This document shows, in pieces, positions 16,199 to 23,155 of a stretch of 33,840 nt of DNA. Source of the stretch: Paeniroseomonas aquatica. GTDB taxonomy: Bacteria; Pseudomonadota; Alphaproteobacteria; Acetobacterales; Acetobacteraceae. The position numbers and the translations under genes were made by a program. Each line of letters opens with the position of its first letter. Position 1 is the first letter of the stretch. The DNA is taken from contig NZ_JAUFPN010000069.1 of the NCBI RefSeq assembly GCF_030409335.1, forward strand, positions 6,295 through 40,134, written 5' to 3'. The notes under the pieces are model-generated. The model was not told where the DNA came from and did no database searches. It worked only from the letters and a program-made list of their open reading frames with translations.

Positions 16199-17098
16199 CT
16201 ACCGTGCCGCTGCCTGCGGCTCCAGCCGGGCGCGCAGGATGCTGCCCGTCTCGCTCTCGGTGATGAAGACCTCGCGGCCGTCGAGGCAGAGATTGGTCGT
16301 GGAGGCGCCGGCGCCGGAGGTGATGCCGAGCATCGGCTCGGCGCGCGGCGAGAGCCGCCAGACGGTGCCGATGCCGGTATGCGCGACCAGCAGGTTGCCC
16401 TCCGGGTCCCAGGCCAGCCCGTCCGGCCCGCCGGGCCCGCCATGCAGATGGGCGAAGATCCCCGCCTTGGTGACGGCGCCGTCGCCGTGCAGCGGCAGGC
16501 GCCAGACCTGGTTGGCGCGGGTCACGGCGACGAGCAGGTGCGAGAGGTCCGGCGCCACGACGATGCCGTTCGGGCTGGGCACGGTGCCGATCAGCAGCTC
16601 GAGCCTCCCGTCCGGCCACAGCCGGTAGACCCGCCCGGTCGGGTCGTGCAGCCCGGTCTGGCCCTGGTCGGTGAAGAAGACGCTGCCATCGGCGCCGAGG
16701 CAGAGGTCGTTCAGCCCCTTGAAGCCCTCGCTGCGCGCCGTCTCGAGAACCGGCGTGATGCCGCCGGTCGCCGGGTCGATCCTGACCAGCCCGCGGCGGT
16801 AATCTGTGACCAGCAGCCGGCCGTCCGGCAGCACCTTCAGCCCGTTCGGCCAGCCGTCGTAGTCCGCCACCTGCTCCCATGCCCCGCCCGCCGAGATCCG
16901 GAAGATCCGGCCGAAGGGGATGTCGGTGACATAGAGCCGGCCCTCGGCATCGAAGCAGGGGCCCTCGAGGAAGCTGTCGATCTCCCGCCCGCCGCGGTTC
17001 CAGCGCGCCCATTCGGTCGGGCGCGGGCGCCGGTAGCGGTCGGGCAGGCGGGTGAAGACCTCGGTCCCGAGCCGTGGGGGCGGGGCGAAGAAGGCCAT
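16199..17098 (-). CDS. SMP-30/gluconolactonase/LRE family protein
   Basis: This 299-residue six-bladed beta-propeller protein hydrolyses a sugar or hydroxy-acid lactone using a divalent metal. Propeller landmarks are FLEGPCFDAEGRLYVTD (metal Glu45), the SPNGIVV loop (metal Asn) and GPDGLAWDPEGNLLVAHTG (metal Asp), all expected of the family. There is no signal peptide, so it is cytoplasmic. The chosen ATG at 17098 lies 7 nt after the Bug gene stop. An in-frame ATG at 17140 would overlap that gene; neither has a strong Shine-Dalgarno. It is co-oriented with an IclR regulator and a solute-binding protein, which suggests opening of a lactone in the pathway they serve. Confidence 0.9.
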   Translation of the reverse strand: MAFFAPPPRLGTEVFTRLPDRYRRPRPTEWARWNRGGREIDSFLEGPCFDAEGRLYVTDIPFGRIFRISAGGAWEQVADYDGWPNGLKVLPDGRLLVTDYRRGLVRIDPATGGITPVLETARSEGFKGLNDLCLGADGSVFFTDQGQTGLHDPTGRVYRLWPDGRLELLIGTVPSPNGIVVAPDLSHLLVAVTRANQVWRLPLHGDGAVTKAGIFAHLHGGPGGPDGLAWDPEGNLLVAHTGIGTVWRLSPRAEPMLGITSGAGASTTNLCLDGREVFITESETGSILRARLEPQAAAR

Positions 17099-17105
17099 GC
17101 CCGGG

Positions 17106-18113
17106 CTACTGTCGCTCGATGCCCGCGCCGCCGGCGACATCGCGCCAGCGCACGGTCTCCTCGGCGAGCAGCGCGGCGAAGGCCTCCGGCGGCATGCCGC
17201 CGGGGGCGGAGGCGAGCGAGGCCAGGAACTCCTGCAGGACCGGTGCCTGCAGCGCGGTCACCACCTCGGCCTGCAGCCGCGCGACGACCGCATCCGGCGT
17301 GCGGGCGGGGGCGGCGAGGCCGGACCAGTTCACCACCCCCTCGCCATGCGGGCCGAAGCCGGGCAGGCCGGCCTCCGCGAAGGTCGGCACGTCGGGCAGG
17401 GCGGCGGTGCGGGCCGTCCCGCTCATCGCCAGCGGCCGCAGCAGCCCGCCGCGGACATGCCCGAGCGCCGAGCCGAGCGAGACCATGACCATGTCCACCT
17501 GCTGGGCGAGCACCGCCGTCACCGCCTCGCCGGCGCCGCGGAAGGGCACGTGGAACAGCGTCACCCCGGCGGCCTGGGCGAAGGCGGCGGTGGCGAAATG
17601 CGGGGCGCTGCCGATGCCGCCGGTGCCGTAGGTGATCTTCTCCGGGTCCTGCTTCGCCGCCGCGACCAGGGCGGCCAGGTCGCGCCACGGCGCATCGCGG
17701 TGCACCGCCAGCATGACCGGGGAGAAGGCGCTGACCGTCACCGGCCGGAAGGCGGCGGCATGGTCGAAGGGCAGCTTCTGGAACAGGTAGGGCAGCATGG
17801 CATAGGTATTGTCCATCGCCAGCAGCGTGTGGCCGTCGGGCGCCGCGCGCGCCACCTCGGCGGCGCCGATGGTGCCGGTGGCACCGGACTTGTTCTCGAC
17901 CACCACCGGCTTGCCGAGCTGCTCCGAGAGCGTCTGCCCGAGGCGGCGGGCGATGGTGTCGACCGCGCCGCCGGGTGCCCAGGCGACGACGATCCGCACC
18001 GGCCGCGAGGGCCAGGCATCGCCCTGGGCGAAAGCATGGCGGCCGGCGCCCAGGCCGGCGCCCAGGCCGGCGCCGGCGAGGGCAACATGGAGGAGCTGGC
18101 GGCGCTGGTGCAT
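17106..18113 (-). CDS. Bug/TctC-family tripartite tricarboxylate transporter substrate-binding protein
   Basis: This 335-residue periplasmic binding protein has a signal sequence beginning MHQRRQLLHVALAGAG and ending in AFAQG. The Bug fold follows: PSRPVRIVVAWAPGGAVDTI, then VENKSGATGTIGA, then APDGHTLL, then ITYGTGGIGSAPHF. Bug proteins capture organic acids for TctAB-type permeases or act as sensors. No tctA or tctB gene is in the window, so it is an orphan locally. The hydrophobic core of the signal is stretched by a 12-bp tandem repeat. It faces a second Bug gene across a 126-bp divergent promoter region. Confidence 0.94.
   Translation of the reverse strand: MHQRRQLLHVALAGAGLGAGLGAGRHAFAQGDAWPSRPVRIVVAWAPGGAVDTIARRLGQTLSEQLGKPVVVENKSGATGTIGAAEVARAAPDGHTLLAMDNTYAMLPYLFQKLPFDHAAAFRPVTVSAFSPVMLAVHRDAPWRDLAALVAAAKQDPEKITYGTGGIGSAPHFATAAFAQAAGVTLFHVPFRGAGEAVTAVLAQQVDMVMVSLGSALGHVRGGLLRPLAMSGTARTAALPDVPTFAEAGLPGFGPHGEGVVNWSGLAAPARTPDAVVARLQAEVVTALQAPVLQEFLASLASAPGGMPPEAFAALLAEETVRWRDVAGGAGIERQ
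18041..18074. repeat. 12-bp tandem repeat, 2.8 copies, inside a signal peptide
   Basis: GGCCGGCGCCCA occurs at 18041-18052 and 18053-18064, with ten further bases at 18065-18074. In the gene on the minus strand it encodes alternating Gly-Ala-Gly-Leu in the signal peptide. It is in frame, so copy changes would alter only the signal length. Confidence 0.85.
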
Positions 18114-18156
18114 GGGCGGCTTCCTTCCCGGTGACGTCGACAGGGCGATTGATGTT

Positions 18157-18183
18157 GTATTTCAGAACGGCGTTTCGCTATAC
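18157..18183. promoter_or_regulatory. Candidate IclR operator between divergent Bug genes
   Basis: This imperfect 27-bp dyad is centred on 18170 and pairs 9 of 13 positions, with GTAT...ATAC ends and an inner AACG/CGTT. Its core, CAGAACGGCGTTTCG (18163-18177), matches the element before rraA at 12 of 15 bases. It lies midway in the 126-bp gap between genes on opposite strands, where one site could control both. Confidence 0.6.
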
Positions 18184-18239
18184 GCCAGCCGCGACGCGGC
18201 CTGTCAAGCAAAGCTGCGCCCCGGAGGTCCGCCAACGCC

Positions 18240-19220
18240 ATGCCCCTCGTCCGCCGCACCCTGCTCGCCGCCACCACGGCCGCGCTGGCCCGCCCAATCC
18301 TGGTCCGGCCGGTCCTGGCCCAGCCGGCCTGGCCCGCCGGCCGGCCGATCGAGATCGTGGTCCCCTTCGCGCCCGGCGGCGGGATGGACGCCATGGCGCG
18401 CACCATCGCGCCCTTCCTCGCGGCCCGGCTGCCGGGTGCCCGCGTCATCGTCTCCAACAAGGCCGGCGCCGGCGGCCAGGTCGGCACCGAGGCGGTGGCC
18501 AATGCCGCGCCGGACGGCTTCACCCTCGGCGCCTGCGCCACGCCCACGGTGCTGAGCCAGCCGATCGAGCGCCCCGTCCGCTGGCACCCGGCCGAGCTCA
18601 CCTGGCTGGCCCAGGTGGTCGAGGACCCCTGCGGCCTGTTCGTCCGCGCCGACAGCCCGCTGCGCGACCTGCCCGGCCTGCTGGCGGCGGCCCGCAGGCA
18701 GCCCGGCGACCTCGCCTACGGCACCGCCGGCATCGGCGGGGACGACCACATCGCCGCCCTGCTGCTGGAGGAGAAGGCCGGCGTGCGGCTGAACCACATC
18801 CCCTTCAACGGCACCTCGCAGATCCTGGTGCCGCTGCTGGGCGGCCAGCTCGATGTCGGCGCCTTCAACCTCAGCGAGGCGCTGCCGCTGCTGCGGGACC
18901 GCGCCATCCGCGGCATCGCCCTGGCCGCACCGGAGCGGGGCGCGGCGGCGCCCGGGATCCCGACCTACCGCGAGGGCGGGGTGGACCTGGCCTTCTCCGC
19001 CGGCCGCGGCCTGTTCGGGCCGCCGAGGCTGCCGGAGCCGGTCCGCACGGCGCTCGAAGCGGCGCTGGCCGCCATCCTTGCCGACCCGGCCTGGGCCGAG
19101 GCGGCCGCGCGGGCCGGGCTGATCCTGCATCCGTTGGTCGGCGCCCCCTACCGCGAGGCGGCGCTGGGCGGCGAGGCGGCGCTGCGCGCCCTCTGGGAAC
19201 GGCATCCCTGGAAGGAATAA
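18240..19220 (+). CDS. Bug/TctC-family substrate-binding protein
   Basis: This 326-residue periplasmic binding protein of the same family as the divergent neighbour is clearly a distant paralogue. It has a signal peptide (RRTLLAATTAALARP to VLAQ), then RPIEIVVPFAPGGGMDAMAR, then SNKAGAGGQVGTEAVA, then APDGFTLG, then LAYGTAGIGGDDHIAALLL. GGAGG at about 18222 precedes the ATG. It is the first gene of a plus-strand unit with rraA-like aldolase, D-2-hydroxyacid dehydrogenase and another Bug gene. The substrate is not readable; the neighbouring enzymes suggest a hydroxy- or oxo-acid. Confidence 0.94.
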   Translation: MPLVRRTLLAATTAALARPILVRPVLAQPAWPAGRPIEIVVPFAPGGGMDAMARTIAPFLAARLPGARVIVSNKAGAGGQVGTEAVANAAPDGFTLGACATPTVLSQPIERPVRWHPAELTWLAQVVEDPCGLFVRADSPLRDLPGLLAAARRQPGDLAYGTAGIGGDDHIAALLLEEKAGVRLNHIPFNGTSQILVPLLGGQLDVGAFNLSEALPLLRDRAIRGIALAAPERGAAAPGIPTYREGGVDLAFSAGRGLFGPPRLPEPVRTALEAALAAILADPAWAEAAARAGLILHPLVGAPYREAALGGEAALRALWERHPWKE

Positions 19221-19241
19221 AACAGAATGACGTTGCGTTTT
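19219..19241. promoter_or_regulatory. Second copy of the candidate operator, before rraA-like gene
   Basis: This 23-bp dyad (8 of 11 positions paired, AAAAC...GTTTT ends) has the core CAGAATGACGTTGCG at 19223-19237. It matches the core in the divergent promoter at 12 of 15 bases. It begins within the stop codon of the Bug gene and sits 50 nt before the next start, pointing to an internal promoter under the same regulator. Confidence 0.55.
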
Positions 19242-19291
19242 TTGGTGGCCGCGCCTATCAGCCCCGGCATCACCCCGGGGAGGCGTCGTCC

Positions 19292-19969
19292 ATGACCGTC
19301 GGTTTCAGGATCCTGCCGCGCAGCCGTGAGGTCGGCGCCGAGGCCGTTGCGCGGTTCCGGGCATTGCCCGTCGCCAATGTCAGCGACGTCATGGCCCGCA
19401 TGACCGCCGCCGGCCCGCGGCTGCGGCCGATGCATGGCGGCGGCGGCATGGCCGGCCCGGCGCTGACCGTGAAGACCCGCCCCGGCGACAACCTGATGAT
19501 CCACAAGGCGATCGCGCTCGCCAGGCCGGGCGACGTCATCGTGGTGGATGGCGGCGGCGACCTCACCAACGCCCTCATCGGCGAGCTGATGCTGGCGCAG
19601 ATGGTCCGGCGCGGTCTCGGCGGCATCGCACTCAACGGCGCCATCCGCGACAGCGCCGCGATCCGCGCCCAGGGCTTCCCGGTCTTCGCCGCCGGCGTGA
19701 CCCATCGCGGCCCCTACAAGGACGGCCCGGGCGAGATCAATGTCCCCATCGCCATCGACGGCATGGTGATCGAGCCGGGCGACCTGATGCTCGGCGACGA
19801 GGACGGCCTGCTCGCGGTCCCCTTCGACGCGGTCGCGGCGGTCCACGCCGCCGCCACCGAGAAGGCCGCGGCCGAGGCGCGCCAGATGGCGAGCATCGAG
19901 GCCGGCACCCACGACGCCGCCTGGGTGGACGCCGCGCTGCGCCGCCTGGGCTGCGCCGGCCTGGCCTGA
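19292..19969 (+). CDS. RraA-family aldolase (4-hydroxy-4-methyl-2-oxoglutarate / 4-carboxy-4-hydroxy-2-oxoadipate aldolase type)
   Basis: This 225-residue protein belongs to the RraA/HMG-CHA aldolase family. Members are metal-dependent class II aldolases that cleave a branched oxo-acid to pyruvate plus oxaloacetate or pyruvate; some homologues only decarboxylate oxaloacetate. The active-site elements are GGGDLTNALIGELM at about 87-100 and LNGAIRD with Arg119 and Asp120, the residues that bind pyruvate and Mg. The start ATG follows GGGGAGG at 19277-19283. It is 23 nt upstream of a D-2-hydroxyacid dehydrogenase gene and probably co-transcribed with it. It is not likely to be the RNase E regulator RraA, given the context. 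Confidence 0.9.
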   Translation: MTVGFRILPRSREVGAEAVARFRALPVANVSDVMARMTAAGPRLRPMHGGGGMAGPALTVKTRPGDNLMIHKAIALARPGDVIVVDGGGDLTNALIGELMLAQMVRRGLGGIALNGAIRDSAAIRAQGFPVFAAGVTHRGPYKDGPGEINVPIAIDGMVIEPGDLMLGDEDGLLAVPFDAVAAVHAAATEKAAAEARQMASIEAGTHDAAWVDAALRRLGCAGLA

Positions 19970-19992
19970 CTCCTGTCCCGAGAGAGCACCCC

Positions 19993-20997
19993 ATGCCCGA
20001 CGCCGCGAAGCCCGCCGTCCTCGTCACCGCCGCGAAGCTCGCGCCGGAGGCCGTCGCCATCCTGGAGGCGGCCGGCTACGCCGTGCCCTGCACCTCCGGC
20101 TATCCCTCTGAAGCCGAGCTGCTCGCCGCCGTCGCCACGCACCGCCCCATCGCCCTGCTGCACCGCCAGGGCATCATCAACGCCGCCGTCATGGAGGCCG
20201 CGGCGCCGGCCCTGCGCGTCATCGCCCGCCACGGCGCCGGGGTGGACGGCATCGACCTCGCCGCCGCCGAGGCCCGCGGCCTGACCGTGACGCGCGCCGC
20301 CGGGGCCAATTCCCGCTCGGTCGCCGAACATGCCATGGCGCTGATGCTCGCCATGCTGAAGGACCTGCCCGCGGTGCAGGCCGGCATGCGGGACGGGCTC
20401 TGGGAGAAGACCTCCCGCATGACCCGCGACGTGGACGGCGTCTCGCTCGGCATCCTCGGCTATGGCGCCATCGGCTCCAAGGTCGCACGCCTGGCCGAGG
20501 CCTTCGGCATGCGGGTCGCGGCCTACGACCCGCTGCTCCCCGCGGGGCCGCTGCCAGGGCCGGGGGAGCGGGTCGCCGACCTCGAGGCCCTGCTGGCGCG
20601 CGCCGAGGTGCTGTCGCTGCATTGCCCGCTGGACGCGACCACCCGCGGCCTGATCGGCGCGGCGGAGCTCGCCCTGCTGCCGCGCGGCGCCATCCTGGTC
20701 CATACCGCCCGCGGCGGCATCGTCGACGAGGCGGCGCTGCTGGCCGCGCTCGATGGCGGGCACCTCGCCTGGGCCGGCCTCGATGTCTTCGAGCGCGAGC
20801 CGCTGGACCTGGCCAGCCCGCTGCGCGGCCATCCGCGCGTGCTGCCGACGCCGCATCTCGCGGCCAATACCCCGCGCGGCGCGGTCGGCATGTCGACCGG
20901 CGCGGCGGAGAGCATCGTCGCGGTCCTCGCGGGCCGGCTGCCGGCGCTGCAGGGTGCGATCGTGGTGCCGGGCGGGCTCCGCCTCGCGGCAGCCTGA
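19993..20997 (+). CDS. D-isomer-specific 2-hydroxyacid dehydrogenase (NAD-dependent)
   Basis: This 334-residue enzyme of the phosphoglycerate/D-lactate dehydrogenase family interconverts a 2-hydroxy acid and its 2-oxo acid with NAD(H). The nucleotide fold motif GYGAIG is at 156-161 with Asp179 after the second strand. The catalytic residues are Arg230 (HTARGGIVDE), Glu259 (DVFEREPLD) and His278 (PTPHLAANTPRG). The N-terminal catalytic domain has HGAGVDGIDLAAAEARGL and NSRSVAEHAMALML. There is no ACT domain, so it is unlikely to be the biosynthetic SerA. With the adjacent aldolase it suggests processing of a hydroxy-acid into central metabolites. Confidence 0.93.
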   Translation: MPDAAKPAVLVTAAKLAPEAVAILEAAGYAVPCTSGYPSEAELLAAVATHRPIALLHRQGIINAAVMEAAAPALRVIARHGAGVDGIDLAAAEARGLTVTRAAGANSRSVAEHAMALMLAMLKDLPAVQAGMRDGLWEKTSRMTRDVDGVSLGILGYGAIGSKVARLAEAFGMRVAAYDPLLPAGPLPGPGERVADLEALLARAEVLSLHCPLDATTRGLIGAAELALLPRGAILVHTARGGIVDEAALLAALDGGHLAWAGLDVFEREPLDLASPLRGHPRVLPTPHLAANTPRGAVGMSTGAAESIVAVLAGRLPALQGAIVVPGGLRLAAA

Positions 20998-21085
20998 GCG
21001 GCGCGGACCGGGGCGCCCGGACAGGCTGCTCCGGGTCCCGCAGAGGCCAGGCACGACGGCCAGACACAGCAGAGGAATGGTGAGG

Positions 21086-22066
21086 ATGCAGGACAAGACA
21101 ATCGGACGCCGTGCCTTCTGCGTCGCGGGCGCCGCCGCCCTTGCGCTGCCTCGCCCCGCCCTGGCCCAGACCCAGTGGCCGGCGGGCCGTTCCATCGAGG
21201 TCATCGTCGGCTTCGCGCCGGGCGGCGGCACCGATGTCATGGTGCGGGCGCTGGGGCTCTTCCTCGCCGCCGAGCTCCCCGGGGCGAATGTCGTCGTGCT
21301 CAACCGGCCGGGCGCCGGCGGCGAGACCGCCTATGTCGCCCTGCAGGCGGCGAAGCCGGATGGCTATACGATCGGCGCCATCAATACCCCCGGCTACCTC
21401 TCCGTGCCGCTCGAGCGGCGGGTGCGCTACGACCGAGCGAAGATCCGCCCCATCGCCCGGCTGGTGGATGATCCGACGGCCTTCGTGGTCCGCCAGGACT
21501 CGCCCTATCGCAGCCTCGAGGATCTCGTCGCGGCGGCGCGCCGCAAGCCCGGGACGATCAGCGTCGGCTCCTCGGGCGTCGGCACCGACGACCATCTCGG
21601 CCTGACCCTGTTGCAGGCCGCCTCCGGCACCGAATTCATCCACGCCCCCTTCGCCGGCGCCGGGCTGGTGAAGAACGCGGTGCTGGCCGGGCATATCGAC
21701 GTGGCGGGGCTCAACCTCGGCGAGATCGGCAGCCTCGGGCAGGAGAGCCCGCCGCTGCGCCCGCTCGCCGCCATGGGAGAGCGGCGCTGGGAGCTGATGC
21801 CGCAGATCCCGACCTTCCGCGAGGCGGGCTTCGACGTGGTGATGACCAGCGAGCGCGGCCTCGCCGCGCCGCGCGGCATCCCGGAGGAGGTCGCCACCCG
21901 GCTGGAGGCGGCGATCGGGCGGGTGATGGCCAAGCCCGAATGGCTCGAGCGGGCGAAGCAGCTGGAGCTGCCGCTCGCCTACCTGCCCGGGGCGGCATGG
22001 GAGGCGGAGATGCCGGCGCAGGAGGCCCGCTACCGCCGGATCTGGGAAACCACGCCGTGGAATTGA
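21086..22066 (+). CDS. Bug/TctC-family substrate-binding protein
   Basis: This 326-residue periplasmic binding protein is the third of this family in 5 kb. Its signal peptide contains twin arginines (TIGRRAFCVAG) and ends ALAQ; the mature part has RSIEVIVGFAPGGGTDVMVR, NRPGAGGETAYVAL and SSGVGTDDHLGLTLL. It resembles the 18240 gene more than the 17106 one: both have a 'GTDDH/GGDDH' loop and both end with a 'W..TPW/W..HPW' tail. ATG 21086 follows AGAGGA by nine bases; an in-frame ATG at 21077 abuts it. It is 88 nt after the dehydrogenase. Confidence 0.93.
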   Translation: MQDKTIGRRAFCVAGAAALALPRPALAQTQWPAGRSIEVIVGFAPGGGTDVMVRALGLFLAAELPGANVVVLNRPGAGGETAYVALQAAKPDGYTIGAINTPGYLSVPLERRVRYDRAKIRPIARLVDDPTAFVVRQDSPYRSLEDLVAAARRKPGTISVGSSGVGTDDHLGLTLLQAASGTEFIHAPFAGAGLVKNAVLAGHIDVAGLNLGEIGSLGQESPPLRPLAAMGERRWELMPQIPTFREAGFDVVMTSERGLAAPRGIPEEVATRLEAAIGRVMAKPEWLERAKQLELPLAYLPGAAWEAEMPAQEARYRRIWETTPWN

Positions 22067-22078
22067 ACGGCGGCGGGA

Positions 22079-22103
22079 GGCCGGCCGGGTGATGCTGCCG
22101 GCC
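22079..22103 (+). terminator. Possible terminator hairpin after the third Bug gene
   Basis: GGCCGGC (22079-22085) pairs with GCCGGCC (22097-22103) around an 11-nt loop, starting 12 nt after the stop at 22066. No T-run follows, so the call is weak. Confidence 0.3.
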
Positions 22104-22493
22104 GCGCCGCATGGCCCCACCTCCGGGACCGGCTCTGCCCGCGCTACCGGTTCGAGGAATCCCGCGCCGACCCGCGCATAGGCCACGACATCGCGGGTGT
22201 CGTGCAGGAGGACCCCTGCGCGCCCGCGCTGGTATCGTCGCCCTGGAGGCGGCCCTGGCGGTACTCGCGGGTATCGCCGACGCCCATGCCGGGCTCATCC
22301 CCGATGCCCTCGACCGGGCGCTGCAGGACCGGCGGCCTCCTGCGCTACAGCGACCGCGGGTCCGCAGCGTATCGATCCGCTGCACCGGACATCTGGCCGA
22401 AGCCGGGACCGGGCGATCGTTCGGCCGCATCGGCGACAGCAACGACACTGCGCCCGATCAGAGCGACGTCACCCTGTTCAAGATTGAGGTCAT
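22104..22493. other. Degenerate stretch upstream of the GMC remnant
   Basis: No frame encodes a recognisable domain. A plus-strand frame running into 22494 (ending ...GRIGDSNDTAPDQSDVTLFK) could be more of the decayed GMC oxidoreductase, but the similarity is too thin to call. The rest looks like scrambled former coding sequence: GC-rich, open by composition, without motifs. Confidence 0.4.
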
Positions 22494-22678
22494 GCACCAC
22501 GCTGGTCTCCGGGGAGGATCCGGCGGCATCGGCGCTGGACCTCGACTGCCGCACCCACGGGCTCGACAACCTCTATGTCACCGATGCCAGCTATTTCCCC
22601 TCCACCGGGGCGGTGAACCCGACGCTGACCATCATCGCCAATGCGCCGCGTGTCGCCGACCGCATCGCCGCAGCCTGA
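22494..22678 (+). pseudogene. C-terminal remnant of a GMC (glucose-methanol-choline) oxidoreductase
   Basis: The stretch encodes DLDCRTHGLDNLYVTDASYF followed by PSTGAVNPTLTIIANAPRVA and DRIAAA, the unmistakable C-terminal FAD-domain tail of GMC flavoprotein oxidoreductases. An HHAG motif that normally precedes it is in another frame just upstream (about 22494-22510), so at least one frameshift has occurred. The ~450 residues that should carry the N-terminal GxGxxG FAD motif are missing. The stop is at 22676-22678, followed 20 nt later by a GH15-type start with AGGAG. This implies that the original operon order is preserved although its genes are gutted. Confidence 0.8.
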
Positions 22679-22698
22679 CCGATGACCAGGAGTGCCCG

Positions 22699-22857
22699 AT
22701 GGCGCAGCGGATCGAGGACTACGCCCTGATCGGGAATTGCGAGACCACGGCCCTGGTCGGCCGCAACGGGTCGATCGACTGGCTGGCCCTGCCGCGGTTC
22801 GACAGCGCCGCCTGCTTCGCGGCGCTGCTCGGCGGGCCCGAGAACGGCCGCTGGCGC
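22699..22857 (+). pseudogene. N-terminal remnant of a GH15 family glycosidase (glucoamylase/trehalase-like)
   Basis: From ATG 22699 (AGGAG at 22688-22692) the frame reads RIEDYALIGNCETTALVGRN, then GSIDWLALPRFDSAACFAAL, then LGGPENGRW. This is the near-invariant opening of bacterial GH15 proteins of about 600 residues. After roughly 53 codons homology stops in a CGCC-repeat-rich joint, and the sequence continues, in another frame, as the tail of a short-chain dehydrogenase. The catalytic (alpha/alpha)6 barrel is absent, so this cannot be functional. Confidence 0.8.
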
Positions 22858-22865
22858 CGGCGCCG

Positions 22866-23072
22866 CTGCTGCGCACTTCCTCGGCCTGGGAGACCCCGGC
22901 GGCCTATGCCGACCTGATGACACTGGTGCCCTACAAGCGCATCGGCGAGCCGGATGACATCGCCCAGGCCGCCGTCTGGCTGGCGTCCGACGCCGCCGAC
23001 TACGTGACGGGGGCGACGCTCTTCGTCGGTGGTGGCATGACGCTCTATCCTGGCTTTGCCACGGGCGGATGA
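22866..23072 (+). pseudogene. C-terminal remnant of a short-chain dehydrogenase (glucose 1-dehydrogenase-like)
   Basis: The frame ending TGA at 23070-23072 encodes WETPAAYADLMTLVPYKRIG, then EPDDIAQAAVWLASDAADYV, then TGATLFVGGGMTLYPGFATG. This is the C-terminal third of an SDR, closest in pattern to the glucose-1-dehydrogenase group. The Rossmann glycine motif and the Ser-Tyr-Lys catalytic residues are missing. It is joined directly to the GH15 N-terminus, as if one deletion removed the end of GH15 and the start of the SDR. Confidence 0.8.
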
Positions 23073-23155
23073 GCGATGCATCCGGGGGTATCATCGGGCG
23101 TGTCGCATTCGGTCGTCTGGAACGAAGCCCATCGCGAAAATCGACGCGACAGGGG

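Noticed and set aside
19292-19969. RraA as the RNase E inhibitor
   Set aside because: The cluster with Bug proteins and a hydroxyacid dehydrogenase, and the aldolase-type LNGAIRD site, fit the HMG/CHA aldolase branch better.
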